This document shows, in pieces, positions 1 through 9,980 of a stretch of DNA of 64,000 nt (position 1 is the stretch's first letter; each line of letters starts with the position of its first letter). The notes under the pieces were generated by a model that was given only the letters and a program-made list of their open reading frames with translations, did no database searches and was not told the DNA's origin. The translations under genes were made by a program, and so were the position numbers. The DNA lies in NCBI GenBank assembly GCA_917880885.1, contig OU862919.1, positions 47,343,058 through 47,407,057 on the forward strand, read 5' to 3'. The DNA is from Limnephilus marmoratus. Taxonomy: Eukaryota; Arthropoda; Insecta; Trichoptera; Limnephilidae.

Positions 1-319
1 ATAGTCTTTTTAAGTTCAATAGTTTATGATGGAAATATAGTTGCAATCTGAAAACATTAGTTTTGTTGATTTTGATATTGCAGTAATAAAGTAATAATAT
101 ATATATTTTTCATAATAACCACAAACGACGCTTGTCGTCAATTTCAATTTCATATTTATATTATGAAGGAAATAAGAGTGTAAGCCGAAAATCACAAAAA
201 ATTTCATAAAAATTCCAAGGTATAAATGCCGTGCAACTTTCATTACGCTAGCACACACCGTTCGAGAGTTTTTCATTTCGGGTGTCACACAAACAGATTT
301 CTGCTTTATAGTTTAGATT
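1..319. other. Unassigned AT-rich DNA
   Basis: No gene, repeat or RNA that I recognise. The short reading frames here have no recognisable motif. Confidence 0.5.
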
Positions 320-600
320 TTCAACTGGAAGAACGACAGTTGAGATGGTATGGACATATAAGACGGAGACCATCAGACCACACAGTGAGGCAGGCAATGT
401 CTATGGAGCTTCATCGACAGTCATCCAAAGGAAGACCGAAGAACTCCTGGACGACTCAATGTTCCAAAATTCTTCGGAGAAACGGCCTGGATGAAGGCGA
501 TACCCAGAACAGAAGATATTACAACCTGAGAACGAGAAGAGCCGACCCCAACAGCCTACCTAGGCAATGAGTTGGGACAGCGCAAAGGAAGAAGAAGTTT
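320..600 (+). pseudogene. C-terminal relic of an RTE-like endonuclease-reverse transcriptase
   Basis: The frame reads LEERQLRWYGHIRRRP, then a GRPK segment, then a DRR-like stretch (TQNRRYYNLRTRRADP) and a stop at 568-570. A 'LRWYGHV..RP ... GRPKKRW ... DR..WR....ADP' arrangement is the usual end of insect endonuclease-RT ORFs of the RTE-like group. The stop is followed by a short AAGGAAGAAGAAG tail, also typical of these elements. Only the last ~80 residues remain; the RT core and endonuclease are absent, so this is a 5'-truncated dead copy. Confidence 0.7.
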
Positions 601-974
601 AGATTTTCAACTCAGATGCTTATTAAATTCCAGAGAGGAACATCTTGCTAACAGATAGGTATTACGTGAACCCTAATTAGTTACAAGTACACGAATTCAA
701 GAAATCACGTATCAAGAAATTACGCTAAACTTGGGATGTACGTGTGTAAACGTTAAACTCCTGGATAACAGTAATAATTTTACCCCACAGGCTATTTTGT
801 TCGCTTCCGGAACAACTCATATAGGTCTCATAGAAATCTTTTTGGCCTCTTATTATCATGGTGAGAAATATGATCTAAGCGGTGATAGAAAGAGAAAACA
901 CCACGCTTTATATTAAAATCTAAAATTTAACCCCAAAATAATAAAAATGTATGCCTTTATGAAACCCCAGTAAT
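601..974. other. Unassigned DNA
   Basis: No recognised repeat or coding homology. A 61-codon frame (731-916) has no motif I can place. Confidence 0.4.
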
Positions 975-1143
975 CGAATGCATTTTGGATCGCTATTAAC
1001 CTCTCCAGCTGAACTCTCTCCACTCATCGCCTATTATCAGCTATTATCGCATTGGGAGGGATGGATTCATACGTCCGTCACTACCGGACACATTGGCCCC
1101 CGGATTCCTACTCATCCCTCTTACCTTTTTACTTCCCAGAACT
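975..1143 (+). repeat. SINE A, outer copy, left part
   Basis: Matches the middle of the SINE A consensus, from the 'cctctccagc' block to 'cttcccagaact'. It stops exactly where a second SINE A begins, and the missing 3' part resumes at 1639. So this copy was split by the insertion of another member of its own family. Confidence 0.75.
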
Positions 1144-1638
1144 ACAATTTGGGACGCAAGTATGGGTACCGCCGCCCCGGGAACCATTTATTGGAAAACC
1201 AACACCTCTGCTATATGCGGTGGGACGCTACGTTTGGCCCATCAAGTGGTTCGCTACGTTTGGTGACTTAGGAGGGGTGGCCGGGTTCATGGGATAAGAT
1301 TTGTCCGGGTATTGGCGGCGGATGCGTCTACCCACCAGCTACATGGCAGGCTGGATCGGGAGAGAGGATCGGGTCGAGGGAGTCCCTTTGACTTCTCTAG
1401 CCGTACTCTCTCGGAACACCGCCTTGCACCGCAGTGGGAGGGATGGATTCATATGCCCGTCACTCCTGGACAAACTGACCCAGATTCCTACCCAACTCTA
1501 ATACCCTTTTTTCTTCCCAGAACTTCCTCTCCTTCCTTTCCTAAAAAGAACCTCCACATAGCATCCCCAAAGATGACAGGCCCTGTGGGGAATTATTTTC
1601 CTCAAGGCCTCCTGTGTGGAGCTAATGTAAAAAAAAAA
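1144..1638 (+). repeat. SINE A, full-length long form (inner copy)
   Basis: About 495 bp. It starts with 'caatttgggacgcaagtatg', runs through the GGTACCGCCGCCCCGGGAAC block, the 'gttcgctacgtttggtga' block and the 'ctccacacagcatcccc' block, and ends with the 3' hairpin and poly(A). This is the best example of the long form; other copies lack about 150 bp internally. There is no coding sequence. The same unit recurs more than fifteen times in the window on both strands, always with the A-rich end on the same side, as expected for a retroposon. Confidence 0.85.
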
Positions 1639-1750
1639 CTTTCTCTCCCACCTATCCTTAAAAAGACCCTCCACACAGAATCCCTTAAAATGATTTTATT
1701 TAGGGAAATTGTTTTCCTAATTACCTTCTGTATGGAGCTATATTAAAAAA
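1639..1750 (+). repeat. SINE A, outer copy, right part
   Basis: Continues the copy interrupted at 1143: the 'cttaaaaagaccctccacaca' block, a diverged terminal hairpin and a short A-rich tail. Confidence 0.75.
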
Positions 1751-2170
1751 AACAATAGTCATAAAACAAAATAATACATATTTAACTTGGCGGTTAAACT
1801 AATAAATTCCACCTCGCGCCTTCGCCAAGATGAGACGTTTTAACTCAGAGAGGCTGTTCTAACGAGAGAGAAGGCGCTACCCCAACCCCTGAGATGGACC
1901 GTTTATATAATACCAGTTGACGCATTAGGGGAGGCTTTAGGGTTGTGCCTTGCAGAGCTTTTCTCCAGGGGATGCATTTCCTACAACAAATTCTCCTTCT
2001 TCTCCCCTTTATATCCGCTCTGTCTAGACAGGGGTTGAGGAAGGACCTAACGAGGTTCACGCAGGGGTGCTTTCACAGGCTTTTAGGGTGAGATTTCAAG
2101 TACAATTACGTAAGTATGTATATATTTAGATTGTATAAAAACTTTAAAAAACAGCGTATAACTCACGTGC
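1751..2170. other. Unassigned DNA
   Basis: No recognised element. A 71-codon minus-strand frame at 1845-2060 has no identifiable motif. Confidence 0.4.
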
Positions 2171-2174
2171 CAAT

Positions 2175-2790
2175 CTCACATCGAATACGGAATTTTAGCT
2201 TGGGGTGATTATTATTTTAGTGCCCTCGACCTTATCATTAAAGCACAAAAACCAGCACTGATACGATCTTCAATACCTTCAACGTCATGGACATAAAACA
2301 GCTCTACTCAAGATCCATCTTAGTTAATTTACACAAAAACAATAAAACACTATAAAAAGCTACAGAAATAATACACAATACTCGAGCCAAAAACAAAGAA
2401 CTTCTCCAAACTTCTTTTTCCGAAACCAACTCTTGGACAAAGATTCTTTAAATACATAGCTTGCAAACTATACAACACACTACCAGCTACGATCAGACAA
2501 ACTGAGTCCTTAGAATCCTGTCAAATTTAACTCCATAAATAGATTAGACAGAATTTACTTATTTACTTCATCTACTCCAACAATTATAAGATAACTCTCT
2601 TTAAAAGATTTACCCAACCTTCCTCTTTCTGTTTTAATTCTGTTCAAATTAATATATATTTTACCTTAAATATTATTGTAACTACGATATTCATTTATAT
2701 ACCTCTACGTCTGTCTCGACCTAGTCCTAGTGAGACAGGCATCGAAAAACCCAATGTAAATATATTTTTTATAGATAAATAAAAAACAAA
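2175..2790 (+). pseudogene. Degenerate C-terminus and 3' UTR of a jockey/CR1-like reverse transcriptase
   Basis: Reading across frames gives segments such as an EYGI-LAWG motif, then 'IIKAQKPALIRS', 'TRAKNKELLQT' and 'YIACKLYNTLP'. This is the order typical of the region after the RT core in jockey/CR1-group LINEs (thumb region, '.Q.+..R.I', '..LYN.LP'). Stops and frameshifts break it. It is followed by an AT-rich 3' region ending near 'aataaaaaacaaaa'. The call rests on motif order only. Confidence 0.55.
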
Positions 2791-3184
2791 AAATAATAAT
2801 ATAATCAATGGACCCCTAACAGGGTGAATTACTTTTTAAATTGTGCCGTCGTGCTCAATCCTTAGGCAATTTTGACAAATTACATTTTTTTATAAAAAAG
2901 GGCTCGAAGCAAATAGCTTCGTTAAGCCTTCAAAGTCAATTGAAAGAACGTGTTTGGAAATATGAAAATGTAACAAGAGATAAATATTATTAAGCATATA
3001 AAAATAACAAAAATACCTCTTTTTGGTCACGATTTTTAACGTAGGAAACTATTGTTAGTTTCATAGCTAAGGTAATTCACAAGATTACAAGGGCAACACA
3101 AAAAATAAACCTTATAATTTTTAAATATATAAAGTGAAACATAATTAATATTTTTATTTTATAAAATACTATCGAGTACCAAGA
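2791..3184. other. Unassigned AT-rich DNA
   Basis: Low-complexity AT-rich sequence; nothing recognised. Confidence 0.4.
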
Positions 3185-3304
3185 ATGCGCTGGGTTTTCA
3201 ACGCGAAGTTCGGGTTTGAATCTTGCAATCATACATAAAGATAGCAGCCAATAAAATATGCGTTAAGATAAATGAAGATTATATTGGTAGTTCTTACTTA
3301 AAAT
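3185..3304 (+). repeat. Short dispersed repeat with tRNA B-box-like motif (SINE L)
   Basis: Contains GGGTTTGAATC, resembling an RNA polymerase III B box. It is followed by a body also found in reverse complement at 32945-33015 and 47703-47790 ('aagaactaccaacatta ... ttattggctgc'). Three copies and a B box suggest a small tRNA-derived SINE. Confidence 0.5.
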
Positions 3305-3345
3305 TGACCGAATCGGATAGTGACACCTTAGCTCTGTTGGTAAGA
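3305..3345 (+). repeat. SINE D head, left part (tRNA-like)
   Basis: TTAGCTCTGTTGG corresponds to a tRNA A box (TTAGCTCAGTTGG in the copies at 47795 and 31985). The element breaks off at 'ttggtaag' and resumes at 3511. Confidence 0.6.
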
Positions 3346-3510
3346 CCCAGACTGAGATGGGAAGACGGGTTAAGAGGGGTTGCAGCACAGCTTCTCCAAA
3401 CAAACTGGAAGTCAGCCGCTGAGGACAGGAGGAGTTGGAGGCGAATGTTGCGGGAGGCCTAGGCCATATGGGCTGTAGCGCCATCGGAGAGAGAGAGAGG
3501 GAGATTTCTG
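3346..3510 (+). pseudogene. RT C-terminal fragment inserted in SINE D
   Basis: Encodes RPRLRWEDGLRGVA ... AAEDRRSWRRMLREA, the 'GRP+.RW.D.. ... DR..W+.+' signature that ends many insect endonuclease-RT ORFs. It is followed by a (GA)n stretch. It splits the tRNA-like head of SINE D and is flanked by an imperfect repeat (TTGGTAAG / TTGTTAG), consistent with a small LINE-mediated insertion. Confidence 0.6.
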
Positions 3511-3650
3511 TTGTTAGCGCTATGGCCCGGAAAGCTGTAGGTCCTGGGTTCGAGTCCCGGAGGTGTCAATATATTTTCTGATTTTTCCGATTGAGTTTCG
3601 CTAAAATTGTTTTTATTTAATATCAGGTACAATTAGAGTTTTTACTCATA
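3511..3650 (+). repeat. SINE D, right part
   Basis: Carries the B box GGGTTCGAGTCCC and the SINE D body ('tctgatttttccgattgagtttcgcta'). Other copies are at 31865-32030 (minus strand) and 47795-47930. tRNA-derived, therefore not a functional tRNA gene. Confidence 0.65.
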
Positions 3651-3684
3651 AAAGTTAAACATAAAAATAAATAAATTATTTCTC

Positions 3685-3965
3685 CCTTCGTCTCATTCTG
3701 CTCCCGTGTTTCCATTGCACCTTCCCCGTCTTCCACCCTCCCGCAAAATCCCACCGTCTCCCCTCGTTTCCCTCTCGCGTTGCATTCCACCTTCCTTGCC
3801 TTCCCCCTTCCGAACCCCCCCCCCCCCCTCCTTCGTTCCCCGCCATCTCCCCCCTTGCCTCGTGGTAGTGCGCACAATAACTCAACGAAGTTTCATCCTA
3901 ATCGGATGAGTTGTAAAGGAAATAATCTTATAATGCCAGAGCTCACCATTATCTTATATATAAAA
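3685..3965 (-). mobile_element. Helitron-like repeat, family B, partial
   Basis: A pyrimidine-rich block on the plus strand followed by 'taatgccagagctcaccatt', the same order as in the copies at 55510-55860 and 60230-60670. The CTAG terminus is missing. Frames read through the CT-rich block are proline or glycine rich and are not genes. Confidence 0.55.
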
Positions 3966-4085
3966 ATCTTGTGTCACGGTGTTTGTGGTCGCACTCCTCC
4001 GAAACGGTTTGACCGATTTTTATGAAAATTTTTATGTATATTTGGTAGATATGAGAATAGGTTTAAAAGTATGTTTTATACCGCT
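3966..4085 (+). mobile_element. 5' end of a Helitron-like dispersed repeat
   Basis: 'tatataaaaatcttgtgtca' followed by 'cctccgaaacggtttgaccg'. This is a type of sequence that opens many non-autonomous Helitron-like insect repeats, as I know them. No 3' end is visible nearby. Confidence 0.35.
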
Positions 4086-4827
4086 AGATGATTAGAAAAA
4101 AAAACTTAATTTTTTTTGACAATTTTTTTAAAAAAGTTTTCTTTATTTTAAATTAAAAAATACCTATAACCCCAAATTTTAACCCCTCTACCCCCACCCT
4201 CCCATTTTTTAATCGTGATTTAAGCATTTTTGTATTAACAAATTTAACCGTCTTTCGTATTTCAAACAGAACTAAATTATTTATGTTGTTGAATGGCAGA
4301 TGGCGCTACGTCCGCCTCATCAAACTTTCATCCACACATGCGCAAGATATTCACGAGAAGCGTCGCGTCATTTTGATATTTCATTCGGCATCATGTTCTC
4401 GAGTGGGCAAACCATTGAGCGTATTTGTGTTGGCTAAAGACGGACTGACAAAAAATATCGTACACTCAATTTCTCTTCGAAATTCATATTGATTTTCTTA
4501 ATTTCATTTTTCTACTTTAGTTGGTGTTTTTTTTGTTTTTATCGGCGGTCATCGTCTACAGCGCTCCATTCCTTTTTCTGTCATAGATCCCATTCCCACA
4601 CATTTACAATACATTTTTTATTTAACAACCAAAATATTCACTAGAAATAATTTACATGGCAGAACAACGTTTATCGGGTCAGCTCAGTTTTCATCGAAAT
4701 CAAAAAATAAACGGTTTATAAAAACACAAGGGACAAACAAGCTCAGGTGTCAGAAGTACTCAGAAGTAATGCATATAAAAGTTTAAAATATGATTTTCGA
4801 TTCTGCTTCCTTTTCCTTTGGCACAAT
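4086..4827. other. Unassigned DNA
   Basis: AT-rich with no recognisable element. A 69-codon plus frame (4283-4492) lacks motifs. Confidence 0.4.
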
Positions 4828-5172
4828 TTGGGAGGCGGGAATGGGTACCGCCGCCCCGGGAACCTTTATTGGATAACCAACACCTCTGCCACAGATCACC
4901 CCAAGTGGTTCGCTACGTTTGGTGATTTAGCAGGGGTGCCCGGGTTCATGGGGTGAGGTTTGTCTAGGTCTTGGAGGCGGATGACCAGGACATACTGAAC
5001 CCCAGATTCCTACCCACCCCTTAAACCCTTTTCCTTCCCAGAACTCTCCTCTCCTTCCTTTCCTTAAAAAAACCCTACACACAGCATCCCCAAAGATGAC
5101 ATAGGCCCTGAGGAAAATTATTTTCCTCAGGGCCTCCTGTGTGGAGCTCATGTAAAAAAAAAAAAAAAAAAT
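4828..5172 (+). repeat. SINE A, short form, full length
   Basis: Begins 'aatttgggaggcgggaatgg' and ends with the hairpin (CTCCACACAG ... GGCCCTGAGG / CCTCAGGGCC ... TGTGTGGAG) and a run of A. It lacks the ~150-bp block between 'cttggaggcggatg' and 'ggacacactg' that the long form has. This short form also occurs at 33525, 34366, 37446, 56606 and 62975. Confidence 0.85.
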
Positions 5173-5538
5173 AGATTTATTTACAATGAAAACATTGCAT
5201 TAATTGGCTTAATTTATGTTAAGCAACTAGATTTGAATAGCCAGACCCCTCTTCCCCATTAACATTTTAAAAGTGAAAACTATATAACACAACTATAATA
5301 ACACAAAGCACGACAAATTCTAAACTGTGAAAATATTGTCAAGCCACACAAACGAACTGCTCTAGTGCCTGAACTGGGTCGATAAACCAAATCTTCAATC
5401 TACCCCTTTAAAAAAAAAACGGGGTTGGAAGTTTTTTCAGTTTTATCTCAGAAAACACATCAGAATGTTCGGAAAACACCCCTTAAGGAGCGTCCCTTTT
5501 GATCTCCCGTAATATTAACGATTCTGTAAGGGTGGGAA
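5173..5538. other. Unassigned DNA
   Basis: No recognised feature. Confidence 0.4.
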
Positions 5539-5539
5539 G

Positions 5540-5575
5540 TGAGATTTAACGGAATATTCCAGAATATTCCCTGGA
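5540..5575 (+). promoter_or_regulatory. Heat-shock-element-like motif cluster
   Basis: Contains GAATATTCCAGAATATTCC followed by CTGGAAG: alternating GAA and TTC pentamers in register (nGAAnnTTCnnGAAnnTTCn), the binding pattern of heat-shock factor. No convincing downstream gene is seen, so any regulatory role is inferred. A denser cluster lies at 34795-34945. Confidence 0.4.
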
Positions 5576-6248
5576 AGTTATCAACCCTTAGTTACGTAAC
5601 GTGTTGCCAGGGACCGCTTTGCGTGGGAGATGTGATGTATTCAGGCTCGGAGCTGAGCCGTTCTAAAGAGGAAAACTAGAGACATGAAGTAGTAACGAAA
5701 ACAATGGTTTAAGTAAGAATTGTGAACATTTTGAGAGAGTTGAGTTTTTAGTGGTACTGGGAGAACTTTTGTGTGATTTAGAACAGTCTACAAGAAGTAG
5801 TGTTTTTGATAGTCATCTCAAGGCTTACCGAAATGTAAAGAACATACAACAAATAAATAAAATCAAACAAGTTTAAAAAAAACTTATATTAAGAAGTCAA
5901 TATTGTATACATATTATAACATACAACTTCAGTAAGAATAGTGGCTCCCTTAGCAGGCACAAAACATGACTCATCAAACAGTATTAATAGCCTTGCGTCT
6001 GTCGTACACACTCGATTCACAGATAGATACAAACAGAAGTGCTGCCATCTATATTATTAATACGCCTAAAAAGCTACTTTTGTAATTCGGTTTCGAACTC
6101 AAAAATTCGTCAAACGATGGCGCCACTTACGTTGGCAGGTCGCATGAGGACATGTTCCCCTAGGTATAAGAACTTGGATTTGTTGAATTTGAATGTCTCT
6201 CCGGATGTGGAAAGATTGACAGTGATACTTAGTTGTCAATAATAGTAT
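5576..6248. other. Unassigned DNA
   Basis: No recognised element; a 67-codon plus frame at 6039-6242 has no motif. Confidence 0.4.
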
Positions 6249-6249
6249 C

Positions 6250-6460
6250 ACGCGGCTATATTATATTACATATGACGTCATTGCCTGTCCCGGTGACTAG
6301 CAATCACAGGATCACAGAGGAACAGGCTATTTTTGGAACCAGTTCTTAACCATAAAATGGTAACCAACACTAACTGGGTGAAGCCGAACCAAAAGCCGCC
6401 CACAGAGCCTAGCAGCAAAAACCTGGAGGAGGTTTTTAACTGCTAGTATCTTTATATTAC
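6250..6460 (+). repeat. Dispersed repeat I
   Basis: Reverse-complement match to 50445-50640. Shared blocks include the 'gtgactagcaatcaca'-like start, 'ggaaccagttc', 'aaaagccgcccacag' and the 'ctgctagt' end. Two copies in opposite orientation at unrelated places indicate a mobile repeat of unknown class. Confidence 0.6.
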
Positions 6461-6735
6461 AATAAAAAAATAAGTAGGTATGTTTTGTAGACTTTTTGTG
6501 TACATTATTAACTTTTGCATATTATTGTAGGATTGCCTTTGTTTAGTTGAAAATAGTTTTAATATAAGCAGAGAATCATACATTCCAACGCATAGGTATA
6601 ATATTTTAGAATTTCCAAATATTTTTTCAATATTGTGGAGTTAAAATTCAATTTTTTGGTGACTCAATCCAATGTTGTATTTGTTTCCTTTCTCGTTTCG
6701 TTAAATATTTAAGTTTGTTTATTGACAAAACTATT
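6461..6735. other. Unassigned AT-rich DNA
   Basis: Nothing recognised. Confidence 0.4.
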
Positions 6736-6990
6736 CATTCATATTTATATTGAATATGTACAGGCGCAAACTTGGTCGAAGGGCGCAAACAATTAATTCA
6801 TATTTATATTGAATATGTACAGGCGCAAACTTGGTAGAAGGGTGCAAACAATTAATTCATATTTATATTGAATATGTACAGGCGCAAACTTGGTAGAAGG
6901 GCGCAAACAATTAATTCGCCTTAATATTGATTATGTACAGGCGCAAACTTGGTCGAAGGGCGCAAACAATTAATTTGCCTTAATATTTAT
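6736..6990 (+). repeat. 59-bp tandem repeat, about four units
   Basis: The unit contains 'gaatatgtacaggcgcaaac' and 'gaagggcgcaaacaattaa'. It repeats four times with a few substitutions; the last unit changes 'ttcatatttatattg' to 'ttcgccttaatattg'. Single diverged units occur near 42285 and 42600 ('gggcgcaaacaattatttca'), so the unit also exists outside the array. Confidence 0.8.
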
Positions 6991-6997
6991 TATACAC

Positions 6998-7505
6998 TAG
7001 CAGACCCGGCCACACGTTGCTGAGGCTAACGAAACACAACGCCATTACCCAACCTTTATAAAATCCACACCACCCGATTGCCAGCTGCCCGCTGCCCGCT
7101 GCCTGAATTGAATATTTGAATTTCTCGGCTTTTCTCTATTATAATAAGCATGTATTATACATATAAACTAATTAACTCGCCACTTATTATACAATGCTTG
7201 CAATGCAACACTGGATATTTGAAAAAGGAAAATCAAATACCTACTTACTCTAGGACATCTATTTTTCAATTTCTTCCGTAGAACGAATTTCAAAAGTGAC
7301 TAGTACGGCCCGCCAGCCGTTTTAAATCGCACAAAAATATGTTTTCTTTGAACTTTTCGGCTTTTCTCTGATATAATTTACATGTATTATACATATAAAC
7401 ATTCCTCTTCAATCACTCTAGCTATTGGTGAAAACTGTATGAAAATCCGTTGCGTAGTTTAAAAGATTAACGCGCACGTACATTTTGAGTACTTCATTAT
7501 TTTAT
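6998..7505 (-). mobile_element. Helitron-like repeat, family J
   Basis: The left edge in reverse complement ends GGGTCTGCTAGT, preceded by a short GCC/GGC hairpin around 'CAGCAACGTG'. This is the CTAG-plus-hairpin end expected of a Helitron. The body has an internal duplication ('ttctcggcttttctct', twice) and 'ggtgaaaactgtatgaaaat'. Related copies lie at 34070-34365 and 52360-52980. Confidence 0.55.
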
Positions 7506-7868
7506 ACTATGTAATGATGATGATTTATAGCGTATCTTTCAAAAAGTGTTTTAACCTAAAATAATTAAATTGGCGCCATCTGTGAATTCGTAGATTATAA
7601 CGTTCGTTCCATTTGTAGTACACATAGATTTTTTTTCACTGATCAATATTTTTGTTTACTCAGCCATTCTGGCACAATACATCGTCGTTTTAAAATTATC
7701 AAGTGTTAAAAATATCTACATGAAACGTTAACTCTTAATTAGTGGGAAAACCACCACGACACGACACTGTGGTCAACAGTAAACTGTATGAAAGTAGATA
7801 ATAATTAATACGACGAAGAACTACGATACCACGGATATCGCTTAGATTAGATACTTCATTGTTATTTT
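7506..7868. other. Unassigned DNA
   Basis: No recognised element. Confidence 0.4.
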
Positions 7869-7869
7869 C

Positions 7870-8070
7870 GTTATTTATTTTTGAGGTGTTGTGCCGTGTT
7901 GCGCTGCCTCCTTCTGTAACCAACGTTTCGGAGAGCGTTATAGTGTCCAACATCAGGGCAGATTTGTGAATGTGTAATGATGGACACTGTAACGCTGTCT
8001 AAAACTTTGGGAAGGAGGTAGCGCAATACGGCATAACACCCCAAAAATAAATAACGAAAATACTTTTGGC
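7870..8070. ncRNA. Inverted pair of hammerhead-ribozyme-like motifs (decayed)
   Basis: The left arm on the minus strand reads a CTGATG core, a GGACA...-type stem II and CGAAACGTT. The right arm on the plus strand is ATGATGGACACTGTAACGCT with a damaged GAAAC (taaaac). Both arms continue into 'ggaggtagcgcaa' and 'ggcataacacccc'. The intact version is at 32505-32860. Such motifs are known from Penelope-like and other retroelements. These copies look too decayed to cleave. Confidence 0.5.
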
Positions 8071-8181
8071 CGTGAAAATCTAAAATCATATCTATCATAT
8101 CAGTGATATCACGAGTAAATCCTTGAAAATGATGGGATTTATACATAGAACATCGAAACATTTAAAAAACCCCAATCCATT

Positions 8182-9043
8182 ATAACCCTATACAACTCAT
8201 TGGTCAGAAGCAAATTGGAATATGGTAGTGTTATCTGGAACCCACACTACTTAAAATATTCAAAAACTATTGAATATGTACAAAAAAAGAATTCTGAGAT
8301 TGTTATCATTTAAACATGGACCAAATGCCTTACTCCAATCTTACGAGGAACGACTCCAATATTTTAAGTTTACAACTCTGGAAAAAAGAAGAAAAGTTGC
8401 TGACTTAATGAGTCTATACAAAATCATTCATGATAAGCTTGAAACAACTCATTGTCTGAGCAATATTCTTATTAAGGTACCCGATAGACGTAATTTAAGG
8501 AGTCAGAACATATTTCATCTTGAATTATTTAAAAACAATATTGCATACTTCAATCCACTGTCCCGAATGTGTCGTCTGTATAATTCCATTGAATGTAACC
8601 ATATAGACATCTATGCAAATAGTCTCACTTACTTTAAAAGCAAATTAACAATAGACTAACCTAACAAGTAATTGAGAATTGAAAATACTTATATTTGATC
8701 TTGAACTCGAATGTGAATGGCTGTTTCTTACTCTATTTGTACTTTACTTTTTTTGTTTTTCTGTTTTTTACATCGTATATCTATATTTTTTATCTTTGTC
8801 ATCTCTATATTTTATCATCACTATTTTTGTTATCTCTTTTTATACCTCTGTTTATATTTTGCTATTTCTAATTTCTATTAACTTCTATGTATACATAGCG
8901 AAAAACAACTATTAAACTGTGCACTGTGAACATTTTTAAGTGGACTATTATCATCTACGCTTTTTACAATGCCAATCTAATGACTTTTTTTTATCTTAAT
9001 ACTCTGTAAATGTTCCAAAACAATAAATAAAATCTCATCTCAT
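8182..9043 (+). pseudogene. C-terminus and 3' UTR of a jockey/CR1-like LINE
   Basis: Reads ITLYNSLVRSKLEYGSVIWN, then 'YVQKRILRLLSF', then 'LEKRRKVADLMSLYKIIHDK', and ends at a stop at 8657-8659. 'S.LEYGS..W.P ... +Q++.LR ... L..RR...L..LYKI..' is the hallmark post-core region of LINE RTs. One frameshift lies in the A run near 8281-8287. The 3' UTR (8660-9043) ends in an 'aataaataaaatctcatctc' tail. The same 3' UTR appears in reverse complement at 48738-49025, so it is a multicopy family. Confidence 0.75.
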
Positions 9044-9046
9044 TGT

Positions 9047-9403
9047 TATTTTTTTTTTATATTCTGAGGAAAAAAATCTCTCAAGGACTATATCATCTTT
9101 AGGGGCGATGTGTGGAGAGTCTTTTTAGGGAAATGAAGGAGAGAAAATTCTGCGAGGAAAAAGGTAAGCAAAAAACTGGGGATAGTTGTGTCCAGAAGTG
9201 ACGAAAAAGAATCCATTCCTTTTACTGCGGTGCAAAGCGATGGGTCGAGAGAATCCCCTTGGAGAGTTCAAACGGTCTCCCTTAACCGGTCTCTCCCGAT
9301 CCGGCCCGCCACACAGTAGATGGACAAAGATAACCGTCGCCTAATACCTAGACAAACCCCTCTAAGTGACCTCTAAGTGATGGCAGGGATGTTGGTTGGG
9401 GTA
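9047..9403 (-). repeat. SINE A, long form, minus strand
   Basis: Starts at a T run, then the diverged hairpin, 'gatgtgtggagagtcttttt' and the 'tctcccgatccggcccgcca' block, and reaches 'ggcagggatgttggtt'. It lies head to head with the next copy. Confidence 0.7.
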
Positions 9404-9980
9404 GGGGAACCTGAGTTCATGGGGTGAGGTATGTCTAGGCTTTGGCGCCGGATGCGTTTGCCCACCCACTGTGTGACAGGCCAGATCGGAAGAGATTGGT
9501 TAAGGGAGACTTAACCTATCCGGTATCTCTCCACCCATCGTCATGCACCGCAGTGCGTTCGTCAGTCCTAGACACATACCTCTTTCCTTCCTAGAACTTC
9601 CTAACCTTCCTACCCCTAAAAATACCTTCCACACAGCATCCCCAAAGATGACATAGGCTCTAAGAGTTTTTTTTTCCTCAGAGCCTCCTGCCTAGCGATT
9701 CCACATTTTTGGGAGATCGTTATTGGATAACGGACGTTATATCCTGTCAGATTTGTGCGGTTTTTATGGCTGTTATTTGCTTTTTATATGTACAACGTAC
9801 ATTAAATGAATAAATAATCATGCCTACTTGCATGAATTCGTGTTTAAATCGGTCTAAACTAAAATATGTGACAGTAAATATGTAAAAATCACACAAATCT
9901 GACAGGAGATAACGTCATTTATCCAAATACCATCCCACAAAAACTACGGAATCGCTAGACTGTGTGGAGATAATGTAAAA
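9404..9980 (+). repeat. SINE A, plus strand, interrupted by a MITE
   Basis: Starts in the 'gagttcatggggtgaggtat' block and runs to the terminal hairpin, where a 267-bp inverted-repeat element (9692-9958) sits inside the second arm. The tail resumes as 'tgtgtggagataatgtaaaa'. Its inner stem has GGCTCT/AGAGCC where other copies have GGCCCT/AGGGCC, so both sides of the stem have changed together. Confidence 0.75.
9692..9958. mobile_element. MITE inserted in the SINE A hairpin
   Basis: Terminal inverted repeats start CTAGCGATTCC, with about 75 bp of arm similarity (CGTTAT, CCTGTCAGATTTGTG shared). There is no coding sequence. It disrupts the sequence TCCTGTGTGG of SINE A, with a possible 3-bp duplication (CTG). 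The superfamily is not determined. Confidence 0.65.

Noticed and set aside
3623..4025. Glycine/arginine- and proline-rich frames
   Set aside because: They lie in the CT-rich block of a Helitron-like repeat; the same frames appear in every copy (55470-55853, 60187-60680).
6736..6990. CRISPR array
   Set aside because: The units are contiguous tandem copies without unique spacers, and the genome is clearly eukaryotic.
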